Part shown: positions 1-7,981 of the stretch, in pieces
How positions within the stretch are numbered: position 1 is the stretch's first letter
Layout of the letters: the number at the start of each line of letters is the position of its first letter
NCBI RefSeq assembly: GCF_002414005.1
Contig: NZ_DHYG01000067.1
Location: 1 to 64,000 of the forward strand
Source: Psychrobacter sp. UBA5136
Lineage (GTDB): Bacteria > Pseudomonadota > Gammaproteobacteria > Pseudomonadales > Moraxellaceae
Direction of reading: 5' to 3'
DNA length: 64,000 bases
Notes under the pieces: model-generated
Seen by the model: only the letters and a program-made list of their open reading frames with translations
Told to the model about the DNA's origin: nothing
Database searches by the model: none
Made by a program: the position numbers and the translations under genes

Positions 1-45
1 TTAGGTAGTGGGTAGTTCATTAAATTAAATACTTAATTTGCTTGC

Positions 46-92
46 GAAAAAGCCTATCGAATTTCTCAATAGAGAGTTAGATGGGCTTTTTT
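46..92. terminator. Hairpin terminator
   Basis: The arm AAAAAGCC (47-54) pairs with GGCTTTTT (84-91), and the loop holds a smaller TCTC/GAGA hairpin. The A run before and T run after suggest a terminator able to work in both directions, probably for a gene left of the window. Confidence 0.6.
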
Positions 93-129
93 ATGGCCGA
101 GTGTTTATGATTTATAATTTACGATTTAT

Positions 130-151
130 GGCTGAGGAAAATTTATCCCAG
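130..151. repeat. Half copy of dispersed palindromic element
   Basis: The segment reads GGCT, a short A-rich stretch and AAAATTTATCCCAG. This matches the right-hand half of the full palindromic elements at 34181-34247 and 40503-40578. The left arm is not recognisable here, so I read it as a truncated or decayed copy. Confidence 0.5.
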
Positions 152-347
152 GCGCACTTAACTGTTAAGGTAACAACTTTATTCAAGTTCGCCTATTTTA
201 TTTAAGTTCGGCTGTGTCAAAGGTTTACACCTCCTGTTTAACCTGTATCATCACCTTATAAATTGCATTCAAAGTATGACATCCGGCTATTGTTAGAATA
301 TAGTAGGCTTAATAGGGACAGTCATAGGTCAAATATAAGGAATACAG

Positions 348-2582
348 ATGAACAACGAACCAAATGACGACAGCTTAGCTGAGGCTGACAAGTCACACGC
401 GCGCTTGGCAAGTGAGAGCAGTGAGAGCTCGCGTGCGCCGTTTGAGCGTAGACAGTTTGGCGGTACAGAGCGTCAATCCAAACCTTTTGATGAAGATGTG
501 CCTATCTCTCGTAGCGACCTAAAAAAAGGCGCGCAAGAGCTGTCCGAAAACAGCGTTGCCCATATCAACTGGAGCGTGCTGATTGTCTCATCAATCGTGA
601 TTGTGGCTTTTTCAATATGGGCAATCTTTATGCCCGCCATCGCCAGTACCACCATGAAAACCGTCGTTGATTGGATTGCGACCAATCTTGGTTGGTACTA
701 TGTGATTACCATGGTGATGGTCATCGGTTTTGTACTGTGGGTGGCGTTGTCTAAAGAAGGGAGCGTGCGCCTTGGGCCCGATGATTCGCGGCCGCAATAC
801 AAGCTTGGGACGTGGGCGGCGATGTTATTCGCCGCTGGGGTTGGTATTGATTTGCTGTTTTTCTCGGTGACTGGCCCTGTTGTGCAGTATCTGACCCCGC
901 CTACGGGTGAAGGGGCAAATGCCGCCGCTATGCAAGATGCCGTTGTGTGGACGATGTTTCATTACGGCATTGCTGGTTGGTCGGTTTACGCCTTACTTGG
1001 CATGGCGATGGGATATTTTGCCTATCGTTGGGGCATGCCACTGTCGATACGAGCGGCGCTTTATCCGCTGCTTGGTAAACGGGTAAAAGGCTCTATCGGT
1101 CATGGTATCAGCATTATTGCCCTAGTCGGTACCGTGTTTGGTGTGGCAACCACCATGGGTATCGGTGTGGTACTGCTCAACGTTGGTTTCTCAAAGCTGT
1201 TCGGGTTAGAGCAGGGGCTGACATTGCAGATTGCCCTTGTCATTGGCGCGGTGATCTTGACCATTCTTGCCACCACCTCAGGCGTTGATCGCGGTATCCG
1301 CTGGATATCTGAGCTCAACCTTTGGAGCGCGGTGGCGATGATGGTATTCATCCTTATCGCTGGCGAGACGGCATTTTTGTTAAATGCTTTGGTCGAAAAC
1401 CTTGGTCAGTTCTTTGTTACCTTACCTGCTAGGATGTTTAAAACCTTTGCTTATGTTCCCGGTAGTAGTGATTGGATGGGCAGTTGGACGCTATTCTTTT
1501 GGGCGTTTTGGCTGGCATGGGGGCCGTTTGTTGGGGTGTTTTTAGCGCGTATTTCGCGCGGGCGAACGCTGCGTGAGTTCGTTATTGCAGCGATTACGGT
1601 GCCGGTTTTATGCGACTTTATCATTGTGTCTTTCTTTGGCAACTCAGCCCTTTTTCAAGTATTGCAAGGCAACACTGCTTTTGCTGAGCTTGCGGTAGAA
1701 AGCCCAGAGCGCGGTTGGTATGCGCTGCTGGAGCTTTTCCCTGGAGCAACTATTTTGGTTGCTTTAGCGACTCTATCAGGATTGCTGTTTTATATCACTA
1801 GCGCCAACTCAGGGGCAATGGTTATGTCAAACTTCTCAACGTCTATTCCTGACCCAAGCGAGGATGGCCCTAAGTGGCTACGTATTTTTTGGGCGGTATT
1901 GACGGCGATGCTGACCATCTCGATGCTCATCGCAGGCGGCGTCATTACCATGGAATACGCGACGCTTATCTTTGCGCTGCCGGTGACTATTATCGCGTAT
2001 TTAGTGATGTTTTCTTTTTCTAAAGCACTAAAAATAGAACGAGCAGAGCGCGAAGGCACGGTGCTGCGCCGACCATCTGTCACGCCAAGTGGCGGTCATA
2101 TTCCAGAGCGATCATGGAAGCAGCGGCTGGGACGCATGCTGGCATACCCATCCAAGCGCGAGACGGTACAATTTCTTGATCGTGTCGTACGTCCTGCCCT
2201 AAACGACGTCGCCAATGAGTTTGAGCGGCAAGGTTACGATATCGAGCGGCACAATATTCCTCATATAGCGGACGATATCGATATTGGTGGGCCATTATTA
2301 AAGGTAGCTACCGATGCGAAAAACAACTTTTATTATCAAGTATCTATGGTCGAGACCCCGTCACCGACCTTTAGTGGCAAAATGTCACCAGTCAGCGATG
2401 TGTATTATCGCTTAGAAGTGACCACGCAAACCGGTTCTGGCGGTTATGATTTGATGGGCTTGACCAAGCAGCAAGTCATCGATGATGTGCTTGAGCAGTA
2501 CGAAGCGTATCTGACTTTTATCAGCGCGCCACCAGAGGCAGATTTAGACTCAGCGCCAGTTGGAATAACAGGTAAGGGTTAA
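348..2582 (+). CDS. BCCT family transporter (choline/betaine type)
   Basis: Inner-membrane secondary transporter of the betaine/choline/carnitine family, which imports quaternary ammonium osmolytes with Na+ or H+. At 744 aa it is longer than a minimal BCCT protein. Residues 1-70 form a charged cytosolic leader; about twelve hydrophobic segments follow from about residue 72 to 565. The family signature is clear near residues 378-405 (FFWAFWLAWGPFVGVFLARI), and a tail of about 170 residues is soluble. Long cytosolic ends are typical of BetT-like members, where the tail takes part in osmotic activation. Substrate cannot be fixed from sequence; choline or glycine betaine is likely. It stands alone, without betA or betB beside it. 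Confidence 0.93.
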   Translation: MNNEPNDDSLAEADKSHARLASESSESSRAPFERRQFGGTERQSKPFDEDVPISRSDLKKGAQELSENSVAHINWSVLIVSSIVIVAFSIWAIFMPAIASTTMKTVVDWIATNLGWYYVITMVMVIGFVLWVALSKEGSVRLGPDDSRPQYKLGTWAAMLFAAGVGIDLLFFSVTGPVVQYLTPPTGEGANAAAMQDAVVWTMFHYGIAGWSVYALLGMAMGYFAYRWGMPLSIRAALYPLLGKRVKGSIGHGISIIALVGTVFGVATTMGIGVVLLNVGFSKLFGLEQGLTLQIALVIGAVILTILATTSGVDRGIRWISELNLWSAVAMMVFILIAGETAFLLNALVENLGQFFVTLPARMFKTFAYVPGSSDWMGSWTLFFWAFWLAWGPFVGVFLARISRGRTLREFVIAAITVPVLCDFIIVSFFGNSALFQVLQGNTAFAELAVESPERGWYALLELFPGATILVALATLSGLLFYITSANSGAMVMSNFSTSIPDPSEDGPKWLRIFWAVLTAMLTISMLIAGGVITMEYATLIFALPVTIIAYLVMFSFSKALKIERAEREGTVLRRPSVTPSGGHIPERSWKQRLGRMLAYPSKRETVQFLDRVVRPALNDVANEFERQGYDIERHNIPHIADDIDIGGPLLKVATDAKNNFYYQVSMVETPSPTFSGKMSPVSDVYYRLEVTTQTGSGGYDLMGLTKQQVIDDVLEQYEAYLTFISAPPEADLDSAPVGITGKG

Positions 2583-2606
2583 GTGGATGGTCGTAGTAAA
2601 ACGATG

Positions 2607-2750
2607 CAGATAATAGGGGAGCCGATCCTGCCATCCGCTATTATCTGTCATTTCTGCTAGGGCGGCGGCTATTGGCGGGACAGGTTGCTGCTACCGCGAC
2701 ACCCTGGCCCGCCAAGCCTTTGCAACCTAGCAGTCATGACAGGATAGCCG
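2607..2750. repeat. Nested inverted-repeat element
   Basis: Several perfect or nearly perfect arms lie inside one another. CAGATAATAG (2607-2616) pairs with CTATTATCTG (2638-2647). CTGCTAGG (2654-2661) pairs with CCTAGCAG (2726-2733). CGGCTAT (2666-2672) can pair with ATAGCCG (2744-2750). TTGGCGGGACAGG (2672-2684) pairs with CCTGGCCCGCCAA (2703-2715) with one mismatch. It is richer in G and C than the surrounding spacer. Its function is unknown; it could be a structured RNA, a 3' end or a small palindromic repeat. Confidence 0.6.
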
Positions 2751-2817
2751 CTACTGTCAGGGCTAGCGGTGACATTATGTACTTATTACTATCTATTGTG
2801 GTTGGGAAGTTTTTTCG

Positions 2818-2834
2818 GTGCGCTGGGCGCACCC
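2818..2834. repeat. Short GC-rich palindrome
   Basis: GGTGCGC, a TGG loop and GCGCACC form a perfect 7-bp hairpin followed by CTACG. Palindromes of this GTGCGC...GCGCAC kind recur between genes in many proteobacteria. Only one copy was noticed in this window. Confidence 0.45.
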
Positions 2835-3041
2835 TACGTTAAACATATCATACGTTTACGAATAAAAAAGCCGCTCATTCTAATAGGAATAGTCAATTAA
2901 AACTTGTAAAGTAGGGTCAATAGCGGCGTAAAATGTTTAACTGATAAGGGTTAAAAGACATAAAATTAAAAAATCAGAACTACATAAATAATTAGCCGTT
3001 CAGAGCTCATTTAATTGTGTATGTGTATATAAGGTCTTAAT

Positions 3042-3503
3042 ATGAACTCTCTCGAATTAAAAATACCGCCCGTAGCGCAAGTTATCGTTACGGCAGCTGC
3101 GATGTATGGCGTGTCTAAAGTGGCTCCTGCTTTGAAGTTTTCGTTTAAAGGTTCGGCGGCAGTGGCAGTGGGTTTAGGCGCCATAGGACTGGGTAGCGCC
3201 ATTTTGGGTGTCACTCAATTTAGAAAAGCGCAGACCACGCCAAATCCGCAAGCGCTAGAAAAGGTCTCTAGTTTGGTGACCAGTGGTATCTATCAATATA
3301 GTCGCAACCCCATGTATGTGGGTTTGGTGCTTGTGTTATTTAGCTGGGCATTATATCTGTCGCACTTTCTTGCCTTTGTGTTATTGCCCATTTTTATACT
3401 TTATATGACACGTTTTCAGATTCAGCCAGAAGAGCGGATGTTGGCACAGAAATTTGGCAAAACCTATCAAACTTATAAGGCAAAAGTCAGACGTTGGCTA
3501 TAA
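3042..3503 (+). CDS. Isoprenylcysteine methyltransferase-like membrane protein
   Basis: A 153-residue integral membrane protein that resembles the isoprenylcysteine carboxyl methyltransferase/phospholipid methyltransferase superfamily. Visible marks are the central GIYQYSRNPMYVG (about residues 83-95) and the C-terminal RFQIQPEERMLAQKFG with a tyrosine-rich YQTYK end, both typical of this fold and its S-adenosylmethionine site. Hydrophobic segments lie near residues 10-30, 38-58 and 92-125. The natural substrate of such short bacterial members is usually unknown. It lies upstream of the phzF-ynfA pair, separated by 55 bases, and may be co-transcribed with it. Confidence 0.8.
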   Translation: MNSLELKIPPVAQVIVTAAAMYGVSKVAPALKFSFKGSAAVAVGLGAIGLGSAILGVTQFRKAQTTPNPQALEKVSSLVTSGIYQYSRNPMYVGLVLVLFSWALYLSHFLAFVLLPIFILYMTRFQIQPEERMLAQKFGKTYQTYKAKVRRWL

Positions 3504-3558
3504 ACGTTGGACATAAAGAGTACTCAACAATAAATCTTAATAAAAATAAGAGAATGCC

Positions 3559-4380
3559 ATGCAATTAGAAATAAATGTCGTTGACGCTTTTACAGATAGG
3601 GTTTTTAAAGGCAATTCAGCGGCGGTTATCATTACAGATGATTGGTTAAGTGATGATTTAATGCAAGCGATTGCTTTTGAAAATAATTTATCGGAAACGG
3701 CTTTTATCGTTGCTGATGATGACGGCATTTATCATATACGTTGGTTTTCTCCCTTAACTGAGATTGCGTTTTGCGGTCATGCAACCTTGGCATCTGCCTT
3801 TGTGTTATTTAACAAGCATCCTAATGTAGAATCCATCAAATTTTTTGCCAAAGCCGTTGGGTTTTTAACCATTGTACAAACAGACGATGACAAAATACAA
3901 ATGGACTTTCCCAATACTAAACCTAAAAAAGTTAAAGATATTCCCGCAAGTTTGTTGGCAGGTTTGTCTATTACGCCAGTTGAGGTCTATAAAAACTCGC
4001 AAGCCTATTTTGTGATTTATAATGCTGAAGCCGATGTTTTAACTGTGGCGCGTGATAACGAGCAATTAAAACAGCTTGCGCCGTTAAATGTGGTTGTCAG
4101 CTGTCAGGCTACCTCCGCTGATTATATAGATTACGATTTTATTTCACGTTATTTTTGGCCGGCCAATGGGGGCGATGAAGACCCAGTGACGGGTTCGGTT
4201 CATACGGGGCTCGCGCCACTATGGTCAGAAAAGTTAGGTAAAAATACATTGCTTGCGTATCAAGCATCGCGCCGCGGCGGCATTTTAGATTGCGTTGTCG
4301 CAGGTGATAGGGTGCTAATTTCTGGCAGTGCCGTGCAGTATATGACAGGCTTTATTAGCGTTGAGGAGTCAGAGGTTTGA
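3559..4380 (+). CDS. PhzF family isomerase/epimerase-like protein
   Basis: A 273-residue protein of the PhzF/diaminopimelate-epimerase-like fold. The N-terminus (DAFTDRVFKGNSAAV) fits the family. The likely catalytic glutamate is in LSETAFIV near residue 46. The GHATLASAF motif (about 74-82) and GGDEDPVTGSVHTGLAPLW (about 208-226) are diagnostic. PhzF itself isomerises a phenazine precursor, but no other phenazine gene is present, so this is one of the many orphan homologues of unknown substrate. Its stop overlaps the start of the next gene, which points to translational coupling. Confidence 0.9.
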   Translation: MQLEINVVDAFTDRVFKGNSAAVIITDDWLSDDLMQAIAFENNLSETAFIVADDDGIYHIRWFSPLTEIAFCGHATLASAFVLFNKHPNVESIKFFAKAVGFLTIVQTDDDKIQMDFPNTKPKKVKDIPASLLAGLSITPVEVYKNSQAYFVIYNAEADVLTVARDNEQLKQLAPLNVVVSCQATSADYIDYDFISRYFWPANGGDEDPVTGSVHTGLAPLWSEKLGKNTLLAYQASRRGGILDCVVAGDRVLISGSAVQYMTGFISVEESEV

Positions 4381-4706
4381 CTGAGCTAAAAACCGTTGGC
4401 CTGTTTGCGCTTACAGCACTGGCTGAGATTGTAGGATGTTATTTGCCTTATTTATGGCTGCGAGAAGGCAAATCAATTTGGCTGCTTGTTCCTGGTGCGC
4501 TAAGTTTGGCCGCCTTTGTTTGGCTGCTGTCCTTGCATCCCACCGCAGCCGGTCGAGTTTACGCCGCTTACGGCGGTGTCTATATTTCTATGGCGATTTT
4601 ATGGTTGTGGACGGTAAATGGTATTAGGCCAACCACGTGGGATATAGTGGGTTCTGCGATTGCGCTGTTAGGAATGGCAATTATTATGTTTGCGCCGCGC
4701 CATTAG
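4377..4706 (+). CDS. YnfA family inner-membrane protein
   Basis: Small membrane protein of 109 residues, the usual length for YnfA (UPF0060). Four hydrophobic segments are visible, with the conserved EIVGCYLPYLWLREGKSIW near the start and GRVYAAYGGVYI in the middle. The family resembles small multidrug-resistance transporters; a transport role is inferred, not shown. The start is TTG, overlapping the TGA of the upstream gene (TTGA), with GAGGAG at 4363-4368 as ribosome-binding site. The overlap suggests that the two genes are expressed together. Confidence 0.9.
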   Translation: MTELKTVGLFALTALAEIVGCYLPYLWLREGKSIWLLVPGALSLAAFVWLLSLHPTAAGRVYAAYGGVYISMAILWLWTVNGIRPTTWDIVGSAIALLGMAIIMFAPRH

Positions 4707-4869
4707 TTGCTGTTTTTAATGAAAGCATTAAAAAGTGCTTACTTACGGCGTCAACGCGATTTGCTATAATGAGCCACCAGCCGATGCGTCGTCGCGGCAA
4801 ACTTATATATTATTTATTTTATACTATTTATATTGAGCATAAAGATGCTTACTGTTTTGGTTGATGATT

Positions 4870-5472
4870 ATGCGTATCCGTAAACTGTTTAAATTTGAAA
4901 ATGCGCATATTGTGCGTAATTGTAGCTCTGAGCGCTGCAAGCATTCTATCCATGGTCATAGCTATCAGATTGAGCTGATTTTAGAAGCTAAGCGCTTAGA
5001 TCATGGGCAAATGGTTTATGATTTTGGTCTATTAAAATCCTCTATTAAAGACATCATCGATAGCTTTGATCATGCGATTTGTTTTTGGAATAAAGACGAC
5101 CCTGAGTATATCGCTGCCTGTAAAAAATTTAGCGCGCGCTGGATAAGTTTGCCAGTATCGCCATCGGCAGAGCAGTTTTCGCGCGTGATATTCTTTTGGG
5201 CGCAAGAGATTTTAAAACAAACGCAAATGCAAAATGGTGAAGCTGATGTCAGCGTTTACTCGGTGATTGCCCATGAAACGGCAACCGGTTATGCCCAGTG
5301 TTTTGCGGACGATGTGGCAAATGAGCAAATGGGTAAGCTTCATTTAGAAGCGTTTGAATTTAGCGAGCAAGTCCGTGCCGAATGGCACGACCCTGAGTTA
5401 TATGCCAAATTGATGCGCGGTGAAAGCTTTGTCAATCCGTCAGTGACAATGCAAGTAGAGACGCAAGTATAA
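4870..5472 (+). CDS. 6-carboxytetrahydropterin synthase-like protein (QueD family)
   Basis: Member of the 6-pyruvoyl-tetrahydropterin synthase/QueD family, whose bacterial members make 6-carboxy-tetrahydropterin for queuosine. The zinc site is visible as FENAH near residue 12 and HGHSY near 30, with a cysteine just before it (NCSSERCKH). FDHA and the conserved HETATGYAQCF fit the active site and substrate pocket. At about 200 residues it is longer than the usual 120-150, as in a subgroup of larger homologues. Starts TTG 4861, ATG 4864 and ATG 4870 are all possible and no strong ribosome-binding site decides; I chose the start that leaves MRIRKLFKFENAH. No other queuosine gene is adjacent. Confidence 0.82.
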   Translation: MRIRKLFKFENAHIVRNCSSERCKHSIHGHSYQIELILEAKRLDHGQMVYDFGLLKSSIKDIIDSFDHAICFWNKDDPEYIAACKKFSARWISLPVSPSAEQFSRVIFFWAQEILKQTQMQNGEADVSVYSVIAHETATGYAQCFADDVANEQMGKLHLEAFEFSEQVRAEWHDPELYAKLMRGESFVNPSVTMQVETQV

Positions 5473-5499
5473 AGACACAAGTACAAGCAGGACAGCCTG

Positions 5500-6024
5500 A
5501 TGCCTAATAATACAAAAGAAGAGAAAAACGTGAAAACGTTGACATTGCATTCTGAAGAAGATACTCAGCGTTTGGCTAAACAGTTGGCAGCATTGCCTTT
5601 ATCTGGTAGCGTTTGGCTAGCAGGGGATTTGGGCGCGGGTAAAACGACACTGACGCGCTATTGGCTACAAGCGCTAGGGCATACAGGTGCGGTCAAAAGC
5701 CCTACTTATACCTTAGTCGAGCCTTATAGCATCGAGCAGGGCGACGGCTCAATTAAGCCCGTTTACCATGCCGATTTATATCGTTTGCAAGACCCAGAAG
5801 AGCTGTCTTTTATTGGCTTTGATGAATATTTAGATGAGCCAAATGCCTTAGTTATCATCGAATGGCCAAGCCGAGCGGACAGTTATTTACCGCCGCCGAG
5901 TTTATTTATTGATATGACGCAAGCTACCAGCAGTGATAATGGTAAAGAAGCGCGGCAGGTTGAGCTGCGTTTATCAAAGGTAGGGCAGGCACAAGACTTG
6001 GATTTGTCTTCTCTTAAGAGTTAA
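5500..6024 (+). CDS. tsaE: tRNA threonylcarbamoyladenosine biosynthesis ATPase TsaE
   Basis: P-loop ATPase that works with TsaB and TsaD to make the t6A37 modification of ANN-decoding tRNAs. The Walker A motif GDLGAGKTTLTR sits near residues 42-53. KSPTYTLVE (about 66-74), YHADLYRL and IIEWPSR are typical TsaE motifs. The 174 residues agree with the family (about 150-165) plus a short N-terminal extension and a Ser-rich end. A GTG at 5530 is an alternative start that would remove the first ten residues. It precedes mutL, an order also seen in enteric bacteria. Confidence 0.95.
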   Translation: MPNNTKEEKNVKTLTLHSEEDTQRLAKQLAALPLSGSVWLAGDLGAGKTTLTRYWLQALGHTGAVKSPTYTLVEPYSIEQGDGSIKPVYHADLYRLQDPEELSFIGFDEYLDEPNALVIIEWPSRADSYLPPPSLFIDMTQATSSDNGKEARQVELRLSKVGQAQDLDLSSLKS

Positions 6025-6118
6025 TTGGCACTTCATAACTACTCATAACTATAATGAATGTGGCTTATAAATACCCGCCAGCTTGACCCATCATCACGTA
6101 AAACAACGATACCTCTTC

Positions 6119-7873
6119 ATGCCAGAACTGCCAGACAATCATTCTCATCTTCGCATCAAAAAACTATCGCCGCTACTGATTAACCAATTGGCAGCGGGCG
6201 AGGTGGTGACGCGCCCAGCCGCTGTGGTCAAAGAGCTGCTAGAAAACGCGATTGATGCGGCTGCCACCAATATTGAGGTGCATATTACTCAAGGCGGCAT
6301 GGGTATGATTGAGGTGATTGATAACGGCACAGGCATTCATCCTGATGATATGGTTATGGCAATCACCCGTCATGCGACCAGTAAAGTCGCTGACGTGGCT
6401 AATTTGCAGGGTATCACGACGTTAGGCTTTCGCGGGGAAGCGCTGGCTGCGACGGCGGCGGTTTCTCGTCTGACCTTGACCAGTAGTCATGATGATAGTG
6501 GCATCGGCCGCCAGTTACAGGTTGCAGGCGTGCTGGACGATATGCCAAAACTCATACCAGTTGTGCACCAACGCGGTACGACCATTACTGTTAAAGATTT
6601 ATATTTTAATGTGCCAGCGCGCCGCGGCAATTTGAAATCTATTGCGACAGAATTTGGTCATATTGAAACGATTGTCCGCGAAGTGGCCTTAGCACACGCA
6701 GATGTAGCACTAAGCCTCTTTCACGATAACAAAAAGCGGTTGTCGCTGTTTTCAAATGCTAACAATAACGCTCATCGTCTGCCTTTATCTCGTCTTGAGC
6801 AAGCGACTGGATTAGCTTTAACGGATAAGGCGTTAGAAATAGTAATAGACCTCACCAGTTTAATGCAGCAACCTAGAGCATACAATGATAATAGCTTTGA
6901 TAGACAAGCAAGCATTAATGGTTGGTTATGGCCTAGCACGGACGCGCAGGATACTTTACCAAAGCTAATCTATGTGAATGGCAGACTGGTAAAAGAAGCA
7001 TTGATTAGCAATCAGCTACGCCAACTTGCTCAAAGTGCTCAGCTAGCAGGTATCGGCTATGCGCTGTATTTTGATTTGCCAACCGAATGGCTTAATATCA
7101 ATGTCCATCCATCCAAGCAGCGCATTAAAATCAGCTCGCTCAATAACATCATGGCGCATTTAAGTCATGCAATTCAGGCAAAGCTGAAGACTATTGCCGC
7201 GAGTGCGAAAACGATTGCAAATGAAAAATTATTTATAGAAACCAACACATCCATCAGTAAGACTGCTATAAACAATCCAAAGCCAAATGTGGAATCGGCT
7301 GATAAATTTTATACAAATACTCTGACGCCACAGCAAAATAGGCGAGCAATTAGACAAGTAAATGAGCTTAAGCAGCCGTATCAGTTGTCAGAAAATACCG
7401 ATGATTCTCACTCATCAGAAGAGATTGCTTTTACTGAAAATATAAATCAAAGTAGCGCATTAATAAGCACGGCTAACACGCCAAAAGATTTATCAATAAA
7501 AAACGCTCCTTTACCATACTGTTTGGAGGTTATCCTAAATACGAGTAATGATTTGAATGCAATTGAAAGTATAAAGGGTAAAGCGCTACCGTGGTTGTTG
7601 TTTTATAGTCGAAGTCAGTTTTTGCTGATTGGCGTTGAGACATGGCAAGCACAATTAAGCGTGTTATTTGAATCGGACATGTTTAGAGCAAAGGTTCCAT
7701 TTAATGATGCTAATGAGGTTAATCAGCAGCTTGCGGACTTAGCAGCAAAAATGTCAGCAGAAGATTTATGGGCATTTAGCGCCGATATTGAAGACTTACT
7801 TGCTAAACATGCTGTCAAATCTATAAATAGCCAGCGATTAATGGCATTGATGCTGTCATCTGCATCTGAATAA
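6119..7873 (+). CDS. mutL: DNA mismatch repair protein MutL
   Basis: GHKL ATPase that couples MutS mismatch recognition to strand removal. The N-terminal ATPase motifs are clear: LLENAIDA, DNGTGI, RHATSK and TLGFRGEAL within the first 110 residues, then INVHPSKQ near 335. A variable Ser/Asn-rich linker (about 375-480) leads to the C-terminal dimerisation domain. No DQHA(X)2E(X)4E endonuclease motif is visible, so like E. coli MutL it should rely on a separate nicking enzyme. The frame is open from a TTG at 6083, but the ATG at 6119 gives the usual N-terminus just before the conserved IKKLSPLLINQLAAGEVV. It gives 584 residues. Confidence 0.96.
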   Translation: MPELPDNHSHLRIKKLSPLLINQLAAGEVVTRPAAVVKELLENAIDAAATNIEVHITQGGMGMIEVIDNGTGIHPDDMVMAITRHATSKVADVANLQGITTLGFRGEALAATAAVSRLTLTSSHDDSGIGRQLQVAGVLDDMPKLIPVVHQRGTTITVKDLYFNVPARRGNLKSIATEFGHIETIVREVALAHADVALSLFHDNKKRLSLFSNANNNAHRLPLSRLEQATGLALTDKALEIVIDLTSLMQQPRAYNDNSFDRQASINGWLWPSTDAQDTLPKLIYVNGRLVKEALISNQLRQLAQSAQLAGIGYALYFDLPTEWLNINVHPSKQRIKISSLNNIMAHLSHAIQAKLKTIAASAKTIANEKLFIETNTSISKTAINNPKPNVESADKFYTNTLTPQQNRRAIRQVNELKQPYQLSENTDDSHSSEEIAFTENINQSSALISTANTPKDLSIKNAPLPYCLEVILNTSNDLNAIESIKGKALPWLLFYSRSQFLLIGVETWQAQLSVLFESDMFRAKVPFNDANEVNQQLADLAAKMSAEDLWAFSADIEDLLAKHAVKSINSQRLMALMLSSASE

Positions 7874-7981
7874 GCACATCATAGCTAAAGCTAAGTAAGT
7901 AAATATCAAACAAAAACATACCCTACTATCTGGCTTAACGCTACTTTAGCCAATGCTCATATAAAAAATAAAGGCAGTCCT

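Larger units (their letters stand above)
1..347. other. Spacer before the BCCT transporter gene
   Basis: AT-rich spacer without a credible gene. It holds a hairpin with a T run near 46-92, a half copy of a dispersed palindromic element at 130-151, and the leader of the transporter gene. A purine-rich AAGGAA lies just upstream of the ATG at 348 and fits a ribosome-binding site. The left end probably belongs to the tail of a gene outside the window. Confidence 0.6.
2583..3041. other. Structured spacer between BCCT gene and methyltransferase gene
   Basis: 459 bases without a credible gene. The first two thirds is dominated by nested inverted repeats (2607-2750) and a short GC-rich hairpin (2818-2834). 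The rest is AT-rich and should carry the promoter of the gene at 3042. No clear ribosome-binding site precedes that ATG. Confidence 0.6.
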
